Of a DNA stretch of 64,000 bases, positions 56,603 through 64,000 are shown piece after piece; position 1 is the first letter of the stretch, and the number at the start of each line of letters is the position of its first letter. The notes beneath the pieces were generated by a model. The model had not been told where the DNA came from, searched no databases, and was given only the letters and a program-made list of their open reading frames with translations. This DNA comes from Paucilactobacillus oligofermentans DSM 15707 = LMG 22743 (GTDB lineage Bacteria; Bacillota; Bacilli; Lactobacillales; Lactobacillaceae): the NCBI RefSeq assembly GCF_001434315.1, contig NZ_AZFE01000032.1:124561-188560 (forward strand), given 5' to 3'. The position numbers were made by a program, and so were the translations under genes.

Positions 56603-58023
56603 GATTAGTAGCAATTGCTGGATCAATAGGAAAGACTTCGTATAATCGAATGTTGTTGGAATTTATGGTGAAAAAATATAAAAACTTAGTTGAAATTGAG
56701 CTAGTTGATATTAGTGAGTTACCTGTATTTACTCAAGATAACGATTTGAGTGATTCAGTGGCTATTCAAAATGTATATCAAAAAGTTTTTAGCGCAGATG
56801 GCGTAATTCTTGCCACACCTGAGCATAATCATACAGTTCCAGCTGCTATGAAAAATATGATTGAATGGCTATCTTATAAACTACATCCGTTCACCGGGAA
56901 ACCAGTATGGATTGTTGGAGCATCATATTATGATCAAGGATCTTCTCGGGCACAATTACATTTAAAGCAAATACTGGAATCACCAGGTGTTAATGCTTTT
57001 GTTATGCCTAGTAATGAATTTTTACTATCAAATGCAAAAAGTGCATTTGATGAAGATGGAAATTTAAAAGATACTAGAACAATAAAATTTTTAGATTCAA
57101 TTATTGAAAAATTTTTACATTATGTAAAGGTCATCGACTTATTAGATACTCCAGATCCAAGAACAAGTGAAGATGAAGATTTAGATGCTAAAAATCCTGT
57201 TAATACAACAATTGAAAATGTTAACATGAAAAGTGATGAATGGGTAGAGAATGCATCTCTGAAAGTACATGCTGTAGATGGCAGTACTTACGTTAAATTA
57301 GATCGAGGAATATTAACAGTAAATCAAATCAATTATTTTTTGAATTCAATGCCAATGGAACTAACTTACGCTGACGATAATAATCAATTTATTTACTATA
57401 ATCATAATGTCCCAGATAGCAAAATGCTGGCTGCGAGAGTTCCGAGACAAGTTGGCTCACCGCTGTCACAGGTACATCCAGAACGAGCGTTTAATCATGT
57501 TAAGAAAGTGATACATGCATTAAGAAATGGAACCGAATTGGTAGGAATGCCAGTTTCAGGAAATAATAATGACATACATGTGATGCATTATTATAAAGCT
57601 ATGCGTGATGAAAATGGTCGTTACAGAGGGGTTAATGAATGGGTACTTGATATTATGCCTATCATTAAATACTATCTTTCAGTTACTGGACAGAAATTAG
57701 TCAAAGACGAGCAAGTTGATAAGATTTCACCAATTTTTGGTTTAGATGTGATCACAGGCGCTTCAGTGAAAAATAATGAAAGTACTGATTCATTTAAGAG
57801 TGCCTCAAAACATGAAAATGATGAAACTAAAAATAATTCAATAACTGAATCTGAGATAGGCATTGAAATTGGAAAATTATTAAATTCAGGGGGTAATATT
57901 GCCACTGAGGGTGTGCAACCAGAAGGTGTTAAACGAAGTAATCAGCAATTATCAAAAGAAGTTAATGTAGAAAATAGTTCTGATAACGACGTTGATGTTG
58001 TTAGTGGTGCGTCTGAAAATTAG
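56599..58023 (+). CDS. NAD(P)H:FMN reductase fused to a PAS-like domain with two ApbE-type flavinylation motifs
   Basis: The 474-residue protein has three parts. Residues 1-180 repeat the FMN-reductase domain of its neighbour (VAIAGSIGKTSYNRMLL, ATPEHNHTVPAAMKNMI, GSSRAQLHLKQIL). Residues about 228-365 resemble the PAS domain of DUF438 proteins (MELTYADDNNQFIYYN, QVHPERAFNHVKKVIHALRNG, HYYKAMRDENGRYRG). The tail is polar and disordered but holds DVITGAS (383-389) and DVVSGAS (466-472, two residues before the end), matching the Dxx(S/T)GA(S/T) motif to which ApbE attaches FMN. A complete FMN_bind domain is not seen. Start is TTG at 56599 after AAGGAGG. ApbE follows it. Confidence 0.85.
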   Translation: MRLVAIAGSIGKTSYNRMLLEFMVKKYKNLVEIELVDISELPVFTQDNDLSDSVAIQNVYQKVFSADGVILATPEHNHTVPAAMKNMIEWLSYKLHPFTGKPVWIVGASYYDQGSSRAQLHLKQILESPGVNAFVMPSNEFLLSNAKSAFDEDGNLKDTRTIKFLDSIIEKFLHYVKVIDLLDTPDPRTSEDEDLDAKNPVNTTIENVNMKSDEWVENASLKVHAVDGSTYVKLDRGILTVNQINYFLNSMPMELTYADDNNQFIYYNHNVPDSKMLAARVPRQVGSPLSQVHPERAFNHVKKVIHALRNGTELVGMPVSGNNNDIHVMHYYKAMRDENGRYRGVNEWVLDIMPIIKYYLSVTGQKLVKDEQVDKISPIFGLDVITGASVKNNESTDSFKSASKHENDETKNNSITESEIGIEIGKLLNSGGNIATEGVQPEGVKRSNQQLSKEVNVENSSDNDVDVVSGASEN

Positions 58024-58028
58024 TAAAT

Positions 58029-58097
58029 AAAAAAATCTTTGTTATTGTTAGATGAGAAAGTAAAATTTCATCCGATAAATAAAAGATTTTTTTATTT
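58029..58097 (+). terminator. Terminator or attenuator before apbE
   Basis: AAAAAAATCTTT and AAAGATTTTTTT form an outer stem around an inner GATGAGAAA/TTTCATC stem, followed by a T-rich tail. It may limit apbE expression relative to the upstream reductases. Confidence 0.75.
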
Positions 58098-58145
58098 ATA
58101 AAGATAACTGTTGACACAAATAAATAAAAAAAGTGGTGAAGTTAA

Positions 58146-59078
58146 ATTAGTTTAATTAGTGAAAAATTTTATGGATTAGGTACAAAAATTACATTATCTG
58201 TTAATTATCCATTTAACAAAGAATTCTTGAAGGAAACAAACCAAATAATTATAGACTTTGAAAATAGGCTTACAGTTAATCGAAAAGATTCTGAAATTAT
58301 GAATATAAATGATTGTGCCGGTAAAAACTCGGTAAGGGTTTCTAAAAGCACATATATATTAGTTAAGAAAGCTGTCGAAATAAGTAAAAGAAATTTAGGC
58401 TTTAATGTTGCAATTGGTCCATTAGTAAAACTTTGGAAAATAGGATTTGAAGGTGCTAGTAAACCCACAGATGATGAGATAAAAAAATGTTTAGAGGTGA
58501 TTAGTCCCCAAAAAATTATGTTAAATGACGTTGAACACACAGTCTTTTTAGAGCAAGCGGGAATGGAATTGGACTTAGGTGGGATTGCAAAAGGATATAT
58601 TGCCGATCAACTTAAAGTATTTTGGAAATCAAAAGGAGTAGAGTCTGGTATTATTGATTTAGGTGGTAATGTGTTATTAGTTGGGACTAGTGAGCATGAA
58701 AACGGGATTTGGAAAATAGGTGTACAAAATCCGCTTAAGGCAAGAAACGTACCATTGGGAATACTAAAATTACAAGATAAATCAGTTGGCACATCCGGTA
58801 TTTATGAGCGGAAATTAGTTGTTGACGGTAATGAATATCATCACATGCTTGATTCAAAAACAGGATATCCTATTAAAAATGATTTAGCAAGTGTGACAAT
58901 TATTAGTGATAAATCAATTGTTGGAGAAATTTGGTCTACAATAGCTTTTTATAAAGGAATAGATGAAGGTAAAAAATTAATTGAGGCTCAAGCAGGTATT
59001 GATGCAGTTTTTATTACTCGTGATTTACATATAGAAATAACAAGTGGATTAACTGAAACATTTTATTTAAATAATTAG
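58146..59078 (+). CDS. apbE: ApbE-family FAD:protein FMN transferase, probable ATT start
   Basis: ApbE moves FMN from FAD onto a Ser or Thr of target proteins. The family blocks are present: YGLGTKITLSV at the N terminus, MELDLGGIAKGYIAD, GIIDLGGNVLLVG, SVGTSGIYER and HHMLDSKTGYP. The first standard start codon (TTG 58227) would remove the conserved N-terminal block. The frame is open from a TAA at 58143, and ATT at 58146 lies 6 bases after GGTGA, so I give 310 residues from ATT. There is no signal peptide or lipobox, so it should act in the cytoplasm on the preceding protein. Confidence 0.85.
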   Translation: MSLISEKFYGLGTKITLSVNYPFNKEFLKETNQIIIDFENRLTVNRKDSEIMNINDCAGKNSVRVSKSTYILVKKAVEISKRNLGFNVAIGPLVKLWKIGFEGASKPTDDEIKKCLEVISPQKIMLNDVEHTVFLEQAGMELDLGGIAKGYIADQLKVFWKSKGVESGIIDLGGNVLLVGTSEHENGIWKIGVQNPLKARNVPLGILKLQDKSVGTSGIYERKLVVDGNEYHHMLDSKTGYPIKNDLASVTIISDKSIVGEIWSTIAFYKGIDEGKKLIEAQAGIDAVFITRDLHIEITSGLTETFYLNN

Positions 59079-59430
59079 TTCATAATTATAATGAAAAGGT
59101 GGTATTAGCTATAAAGACTTATGTAAAGAATTTAAAATTAAATCTATAATAGTTTTTATTTGTTTGATTTAACAGGTTAAATATACCAGAATACGATATC
59201 CGAAAACCTATAAGCTCACAGTGGTAGAAGTATGTCCATTACACAGCAAATAAGTAGTGAGTTAACTGATGCTCGTTTTCACATCTCTGTCAGTCAAGTG
59301 TCTTCATGGGATAGAATTGTTAGAGAACAAGGAGTTGGAAGACGTATGAAAAGACTATTATCTGTAGGAAAATATAAAAAAATAAGCCGCTTAAACAATT
59401 TGAACTAACAAAAGAAGATCATTATAATGC
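59079..59430 (+). other. Transposase-like debris downstream of apbE
   Basis: Short frames here read like parts of an IS OrfA: a piece with SYKDLCKEFKIKS near 59110 and a 58-codon frame from ATG at 59233 containing FHISVSQVSSWDRIVREQGV. They are in-frame-broken and too short to assign. No intact gene or terminator was seen. Confidence 0.45.
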
Positions 59431-59640
59431 ATTAGGACATGTCAAGTTGACAGTTGAAATATTATAAATTTGAATATTTATTATTGCTGAACGATTTAGA
59501 TGGTTAAAATAATAAATTCCGTCTTCAACCAATTTGACTAATTCTTCGTATCCAGTTTCTTTGGCTTTAAATACCCATAAAAGTACTTGTTGATAGGTAA
59601 CTTTAAAGTGTTCGACCGCTGCATCTATTGTCAGATCATC
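59431..59640 (-). mobile_element. Miniature remnant of the same IS as at 49-50.3 kb (copy 2)
   Basis: The left end TAGGACATGTCAAGTTGACA and the next 20 bases match copy 1. The element then jumps directly from the OrfB C-terminal coding part (EELVKLVEDGIYYFNHLNRS) to the OrfA part (VEHFKVTYQQVLLWVFKAKE). The join is at CTTCGTAT, which occurs at both places in copy 1, so a roughly 0.57 kb internal deletion by microhomology is evident. The orientation is the same as copy 1, and the right end is lost. Confidence 0.85.
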
Positions 59641-59706
59641 ACCTCTTGATGAATTACAGAAGCATCTCAAGAATGTCATTAAACTAATTCTTTATTCAAA
59701 TCAAGG

Positions 59707-60252
59707 TTGGTAATATCAAATGTACGATTATCAGCTAATGCGTATGAGACAATTGTTTCATGGAATATAGCAATGAGTAGGAAACTAGGTCCAACTACAA
59801 TAGTATTATCTAGACAAGATTTGCCAATATTAGAAAATAGCAATTTATTGGCTAAAGAAGGTATAACTAAAGGTGGTTATATTATTTCTAAATCGCCTGA
59901 AAATGAGAAAACGGATGGTTTAATAATTGCTACCTGTTCAGAAGTTTCATTGGCAATAAATGCTCAAAATGAACTTAACAAAATTGGCAAATATGTAGAT
60001 GTTGTATCTATGTCTAGCCAAGAATTGTTTAATAATCAATCTAAGAGTTATAGAGATAGTGTATTACCGCCTAATCTAACTAAAAGAATTTCAATTGAAA
60101 TGGAATCAACATTTGGATGGGGAAAGTATGTAGGATTAGATGGGGTTAGTATGGGTGTATATAAATTTGGAATGAGTGGTAGTGCAGATGAACTTATTTC
60201 AAATTATGGATTTACTGTTCAAAAAGTTGTAGATACGTATAATTCATTGTAA
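59707..60252 (+). pseudogene. tkt: Transketolase, C-terminal fragment
   Basis: About 180 residues match the last third of transketolase: ETIVSWNIAMSRKLGPTTIV, LSRQDLPILEN and the C-terminal STFGWGKYVGLDGVSMGVYK. The thiamine-diphosphate and pyrimidine domains are missing. The 5' truncation falls at the junction with the IS remnant, so insertion or deletion probably removed the rest. The fragment cannot be catalytic. Confidence 0.88.
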
Positions 60253-60340
60253 ATTAAATGTTTTTAGTAAGTCATTGGTAATTATGAAGTGCTTCATAAT
60301 TGTTAGACAAATAGTCTAATGATTGTGAGGTACTTTTTTT

Positions 60341-60832
60341 ATGGTAAAATATGATTCAAAATTAAAATCTATGATAATAAACGAACATCTAAATAATGAT
60401 GTTATCGGCGCATTTCTAGACCAAAAATATGATCTACCAAGAAATATAGTCAATACTTGGATTAAAAAGTTTCATTTGGGTAGAATTTCTACTGTAAAAC
60501 GTCGTAAAGGAAAACGAGTGTTTTCTACTGAATTTAAGTTGAATGTGATAGACTACTACCAAACTCATGAGGAATCTTTAACTGAAGTGGCCATTAAATA
60601 TGATATTTTAGCTTGCCAAATAAGTATGTGGCGAACTAAGTTTAATCGTGATGGAATTGGTCTTTAAAGCCTCGTACAAAAGGTAGGCCAGCTAAGATGA
60701 AAAAGACAAAGAAACAAGTACAAAAATTACAAAATAAAAGTGAAATTGATGCTCTAAGAGCTGAACTAACCAGAAAAAATCAAGAATTATATGATACAAA
60801 ATTGGAGAATGATATTTAAAAAAAATCTATGA
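60341..60832 (+). pseudogene. IS3 OrfA with a frameshift
   Basis: The first 108 residues contain two helix-turn-helix parts (IGAFLDQKYDLPRNIVNTWI and FSTEFKLNVIDYYQTHEESL). A stop at 60665-60667 breaks the frame. The continuation, LKPRTKGRPAKMKKTKKQVQ and a Leu-zipper-like end, lies one base out of frame and ends at TAA in GATATTTAAAAAAAAT. So OrfA is interrupted by a probable single-base indel. Confidence 0.8.
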
Positions 60833-61769
60833 CCCTGTTCGGACCTTCAAAGGGCGACGTAAAACGCAAATAGTTGATGAGATCAGGTCTGATCAAGAAA
60901 AATTACCAAAAATAGATCGGTATAAAATTGGAGATATACTTAAAGCTGTCAATTTAAAAAAAGCAACATATCATGATGAAAGAAAAAGAATTAACAATAC
61001 CGAAGACAAGTACTATGATTTGAAACGTGAAATTATGAAAATTGTAGAAATAGGTAAATGCCGTGGACGCTTAACCTATGGTTATCGTCGAGTGCAAAAA
61101 CTTTTAGTTGAAGATGGGTTTCACGTCGCTGACTCAGTTGTTCGTAAATTAATGAATCAATTGGGTGTACAGGTTTCGTTATATAATCATCACAAAAACG
61201 GAAAATATTCTTCCTATAAAGGTACCGTCGGTACAATAGCCGATAATATTTTAAAACAAAATTTTAGTTCCAATAAACCGTACGAAGTACTTCATACTGA
61301 TATAACTCAAGTCAAGCTTAATGATAAAATTTGGGCGTATATTTCAGCTGTAACTGATGAAGCAAGTAAAGAAATTCTAGCATTTCAAGTAAGTAATAGT
61401 CCTAGTCGTGAACTAATCACAAATACTATAAACGAATTAATATCTAATATGCCAATTGATGTAAACCCCATTATTCATTCAGACCAAGGATGGCAGTATC
61501 AATTGGATTATTATATGCAACAAATTAAAAATAATAATTTTATTCAAAGTATGTCTCGTAAAGGAAATTGTCATGATAATGTGCCAATGGAAAGTTTCTT
61601 TCATCTATACAAGACGGAATGTTTATTTGGATTGCCTGCTTGTCAAAGCTTGGAAGAACTAATTAGCGTGTCTAGTGAATATATTGATTTGTTTAACAAC
61701 TATAGAATTTCTTTGAAAACAAAAGGTATGTCCCCATGTGAATATCGGAAACATACCTTAGCAGCATAA
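60829..61769 (+). CDS. IS3 OrfB transposase (DDE integrase core)
   Basis: The frame opens at LKKIYDPVRTFKGRRK just downstream of the OrfA stop and runs through a HTH_21-type region (GRLTYGYRRVQKLL) to the integrase core. The three catalytic residues are present: Asp in LHTDITQVKL, Asp in IHSDQGWQY, Glu in NVPMESFFHLYKTE. It lacks its own good start; normal expression would be as an OrfAB fusion by frameshifting near the A8 run. With OrfA broken, activity is doubtful although the core is intact. The first ATG in the frame is at 61035. Confidence 0.85.
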
Positions 61770-61899
61770 CTTATTTAATTTTGTCTAACTTTTCTGTTGC
61801 ACTTCATTATCGATGGCTTATTTTATTAATTTGAAAACTGGTTGTGATATATTAAAGGTGACATTAAAATGACAATAATTATATTTTGTGGGAGAAATA

Positions 61900-62988
61900 A
61901 TGAATAATAAAAAAATTACTGACCGTGAATACCAGATTTTACAGTGGATTAAGCAAAATCCAATGATACATCAAGATGAATTAAGTAAACTAGCAGGTAT
62001 CTCAAGATCTGGAATAGCAGCCCATATTTCTAGTTTAATGAAAAAAGGTTATATTCAGGGTAAAGGTTATGTTGTTTCTCCAAAAAAATATGCTGTTGTA
62101 ATTGGCGGTGTTAATGCTGATATATTTGGTATTTCCAATTCAAAAATAATGACAACTACATCAAATTCTGGAAAAGTAATACATTCAACCGGTGGAATTG
62201 GGAGAAATATAGCTTTAAATCTGACGAAACTTAATATTTATAGTTACTTAATTTCAGCTTATGGAGACGATTTTAGTGGAAATCAATTTAGGGAAGATTC
62301 AAGACAGAATGAATTAGACATAACCTATTCAAAGCAATTTAGTAATACAGCAACTTCTAGTTATATTTATATTAATGATACATCAGGAAATCGAGTGATA
62401 GGATTAGATGACATGGAAATTAATAATTTTATTACACCAAGTTTTTTATCTGAAAGAATGGAAATTATAAAAAATGCTAATGAAGTAATTGTTGATACTA
62501 ATATACCTGAGGATAGTATTAAGTGGATTTTAGATAACTATGAAGGATCAATATATATAAAAGCAGTATCAATTTTAAAAACGAAACGATTATTAACTTT
62601 ATTAGATAGAATTGATACATTAGTTATAAACGGGGTTGAATCTCCGATTATTTCGGGCAAAGAAATTAAAAATAAAGATGATGTAATTAAGAATGCTGAA
62701 AAAATAATTTCTAAAGGTGTTAAAAACGTATTTATTTATACTGAAAATTATGGAATGTTATATGCTTCTAAAGACAATAAATGCTTTATTGAAAATAATA
62801 TTGATAATCGAGAGAACACTAATGGCATGGGGGCTTCAGTTACCGCAGCCTTAGTCTTAGCTAATAGAATGAACCTTGATTTTTGCAAAACAGCACAATT
62901 GGGATATAAAGCTGCTAATATAACTAGTAAAAGTATAGATTCTGTTAGTAATAGGATAAGTGATAAAGAGTTACTAAATGATTTATAG
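61900..62988 (+). CDS. Winged-helix/PfkB-like protein lacking the kinase catalytic Asp (putative regulator)
   Basis: The 362-residue protein joins an N-terminal winged helix (EYQILQWIKQNPMIHQDELS with GISRSGIAAHISSLMKKGYI) to a ribokinase-fold domain from about residue 65 (VVIGGVNADIFG, GGIGRNIALNLTKL). The PfkB catalytic motif normally reads GAGD. Here it is GMGA (about 309-312), so the base Asp is Ala. The paralogue downstream keeps GAGD. I infer a sugar- or nucleoside-sensing transcription factor derived from a PsuK-like kinase. The ATG at 61900 is preceded by GGGAG. Confidence 0.82.
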   Translation: MNNKKITDREYQILQWIKQNPMIHQDELSKLAGISRSGIAAHISSLMKKGYIQGKGYVVSPKKYAVVIGGVNADIFGISNSKIMTTTSNSGKVIHSTGGIGRNIALNLTKLNIYSYLISAYGDDFSGNQFREDSRQNELDITYSKQFSNTATSSYIYINDTSGNRVIGLDDMEINNFITPSFLSERMEIIKNANEVIVDTNIPEDSIKWILDNYEGSIYIKAVSILKTKRLLTLLDRIDTLVINGVESPIISGKEIKNKDDVIKNAEKIISKGVKNVFIYTENYGMLYASKDNKCFIENNIDNRENTNGMGASVTAALVLANRMNLDFCKTAQLGYKAANITSKSIDSVSNRISDKELLNDL

Positions 62989-62996
62989 GTTACTTA

Positions 62997-63026
62997 AAAT
63001 AGCCCTTTTTAAAGGACTATTTTTTT
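62997..63026 (+). terminator. Terminator after the regulator gene
   Basis: AAATAGCCCTTT and AAAGGACTATTT pair with one mismatch around a 2-3 base loop, followed by a T run. Confidence 0.75.
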
Positions 63027-63061
63027 GTATTATTTTTTAGTGAAAAAACGCACAAAAAATA

Positions 63062-63090
63062 TTGACAGCGCTTTCAATGTGGGTTATATT
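63062..63090 (+). promoter_or_regulatory. Strong promoter of the PfkB kinase gene
   Basis: A perfect TTGACA and TATATT are separated by 17 bases, about 65 bases before the gene. Confidence 0.88.
63063..63076 (+). promoter_or_regulatory. Catabolite-responsive element (cre)
   Basis: TGACAGCGCTTTCA differs from the ideal CcpA site TGAAAGCGCTTTCA at one base. It overlaps the -35 element, a position for repression by CcpA in the presence of preferred sugars. Confidence 0.85.
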
Positions 63091-63100
63091 CTTAATTAAG

Positions 63101-63130
63101 CAAATGTTTACGTCGACAAACAAATGTTTA
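63101..63130 (+). promoter_or_regulatory. Direct repeats CAAATGTTTA, candidate operator
   Basis: CAAATGTTTA occurs at 63101-63110 and 63121-63130, a 20-base period that places both copies on the same face of the helix. It lies between the -10 element and the ribosome site. The winged-helix protein encoded upstream is a candidate ligand. Confidence 0.6.
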
Positions 63131-63153
63131 TAAAAACCAGGAGGTTTTATATC

Positions 63154-64000
63154 ATGGCGAACAATATTACTAAAATCAATGATGGCTACGTTGTCGTAAT
63201 TGGTGGAATGAATATGGATATTTTTGGAATGCCAGATAAAAAAGTTATTAATCGGGATTCAAATCCTGGAGTTGTGGGTATGGCTGCAGGAGGAGTTGGT
63301 CAAAATATTGCACATAATATTGCAAAATTAGATGTGCCAACTTACTTGATAACAGCTTATGGAAATGATTATAACGGTAGGTTATTGCAAGAAGAATGTA
63401 ATAAAAATAATATTAGGCTTGATTATGCATCCTTGGAAGAAAATGAACGTTCCTCAACGTATATGTATATAACAGATGAAACTGGAGATATGTTAGTCGG
63501 TGTCAATGATATGGATATTTGTAAGAAAATAACACCTGATTTTTTAAATACCAGATTAGAATTTATTAATCATGCTCAAGTATGTCTGTTAGACGCTAAC
63601 TTACAAAAAGAAACATTAGATTGGATTGGTAAGAATGTTACGTCTCCATTATTTGGTGATACGGTATCATGCGCTAAGGCGGAACATTTTTCTGGTATTC
63701 TAGATAAAATTACATTATTGAAACCAAATGCATTAGAAGCATCATTATTGACAGGAATTGAAATTGTAGATGATGAAACCGCAAAAATAGCTGCACAAAA
63801 GTTATTAGATTTTGGTGTTAAAAATGTATTTATTTCTTTAGGTATAAATGGAATATTATGTGCTAATAACAAAAAAAAGGTTATTATTCATCCGTTTGTT
63901 ACCGACATTGTAAATGCAAACGGGGCTGGAGATTGTGGGATGGCTGCTATTACTTGGAGTTATTTTGATGATCCGACCAGACAATTAGGTGAGATTGGAA
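63154..64000 (+). CDS. PfkB-family carbohydrate/nucleoside kinase, 3' end outside window (PsuK-like)
   Basis: The frame opens at ATG 63154 after AGGAGG and runs off the end with at least 282 residues. It shows the ribokinase features VVVIGGMNMDIFGMPDK, GGVGQNIAHNIAKL and the intact catalytic loop NANGAGDCGM. The sequence near the start and the G-N-x-x-D features are of the type annotated as pseudouridine or ribose-like kinases; the substrate is not certain. It is controlled by a cre-overlapped promoter. The protein upstream is its kinase-dead relative. Confidence 0.82.
   Translation, partial: MANNITKINDGYVVVIGGMNMDIFGMPDKKVINRDSNPGVVGMAAGGVGQNIAHNIAKLDVPTYLITAYGNDYNGRLLQEECNKNNIRLDYASLEENERSSTYMYITDETGDMLVGVNDMDICKKITPDFLNTRLEFINHAQVCLLDANLQKETLDWIGKNVTSPLFGDTVSCAKAEHFSGILDKITLLKPNALEASLLTGIEIVDDETAKIAAQKLLDFGVKNVFISLGINGILCANNKKKVIIHPFVTDIVNANGAGDCGMAAITWSYFDDPTRQLGEIG

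Larger units (their letters stand above)
60285..61806 (+). mobile_element. IS3-family insertion sequence with terminal inverted repeats and 3 bp target duplication
   Basis: The element starts TGAAGTGC and ends GCACTTCA. The inverted repeats extend through GTTAGACAAA on the left and its complement TTTGTCTAAC on the right, about 28 positions with a few mismatches. TTA flanks both ends (60282-60284 and 61807-61809), a 3 bp target duplication typical of IS3. Length is 1522 bp. It holds OrfA and OrfB on the plus strand and inserted just after the transketolase fragment. Confidence 0.88.

Noticed and set aside
58111-58116. TTGACA before apbE as a -35 element
   Set aside because: No -10 hexamer lies 15-19 bases downstream; the bases there form the ribosome site region.
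58227-58229. TTG as the start of apbE
   Set aside because: It would remove the conserved N-terminal ApbE block and has no ribosome site at proper spacing.
60829-60840. Programmed -1 frameshift at the A8 run linking OrfA and OrfB of the second IS
   Set aside because: In the current sequence the OrfA stop precedes the A run in the relevant frame and OrfA is already broken further upstream, so a working slip site cannot be supported.

Overview
The window is chromosomal DNA of a low-GC Gram-positive bacterium, most likely a member of the Lactobacillaceae. The evidence is a mevalonate-pathway HMG-CoA synthase, a NAD-linked D-lactate dehydrogenase, LexA and CIRCE sites of Firmicutes type, a PolC-type replicase, and the gene order rpsB-tsf-pyrH-frr-uppS-cdsA-rseP-proS-polC / rimP-nusA-rnpM-ylxQ-infB-rbfA / truB-ribF / hrcA-grpE-dnaK-dnaJ / lepA. 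I saw no rRNA, tRNA or CRISPR array.

Layout. 1-3.1 kb: the 3' end of one fumarase gene, then an ABC exporter with a LytTR regulator and a DUF3021 membrane protein. 3.1-9.1 kb: mvaS, lexA with its SOS box and the divergent ynzC/yneF-like genes, plsC, a yabB/yazA-like pair and D-lactate dehydrogenase. 9.1-30.1 kb: the translation, envelope and replication core, with intrinsic hairpins inside the rpsB-tsf-pyrH run and in the rimP leader, an 11 x 45 bp repeat inside infB, and an isolated ferrochelatase gene. 30.1-46 kb: a Fur/PerR-type regulator beside tandem VIT metal transporters carrying a Per box, the CIRCE-controlled heat-shock operon with a structured RNA candidate between dnaK and dnaJ, pepN, an alcohol dehydrogenase, lepA, several small membrane proteins, and a second LexA box in front of a 105-residue unknown protein. 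46-49 kb: an acetyltransferase and a BCCT transporter.

48.9-61.8 kb is an accessory region bounded by insertion-sequence remnants. Between two decayed copies of the same IS3-type element lies what reads as a fumarate-reduction module: fumC, a 27-residue membrane peptide, a soluble FrdA-type flavoprotein, a DASS-family anion transporter, a LysR regulator, two NAD(P)H:FMN-reductase-like proteins, and an ApbE FMN transferase. The second reductase carries a PAS-like domain and two short motifs of the type ApbE modifies (DVITGAS and DVVSGAS). I infer that dicarboxylate is taken up, malate is dehydrated by FumC, and fumarate is reduced to succinate as an electron sink, with covalently attached FMN carrying electrons from NAD(P)H to FrdA. 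This is the most interesting system in the window.

60-64 kb holds a truncated transketolase, a second IS3-family element with a 3 bp target duplication, and a pair of PfkB-family genes. The first kinase-like protein has an N-terminal winged helix and has lost the catalytic Asp, so it is probably a regulator. The second is intact, is preceded by a strong promoter with a cre site, and runs off the window. Two genes (the BCCT transporter and apbE) appear to begin at ATT codons.
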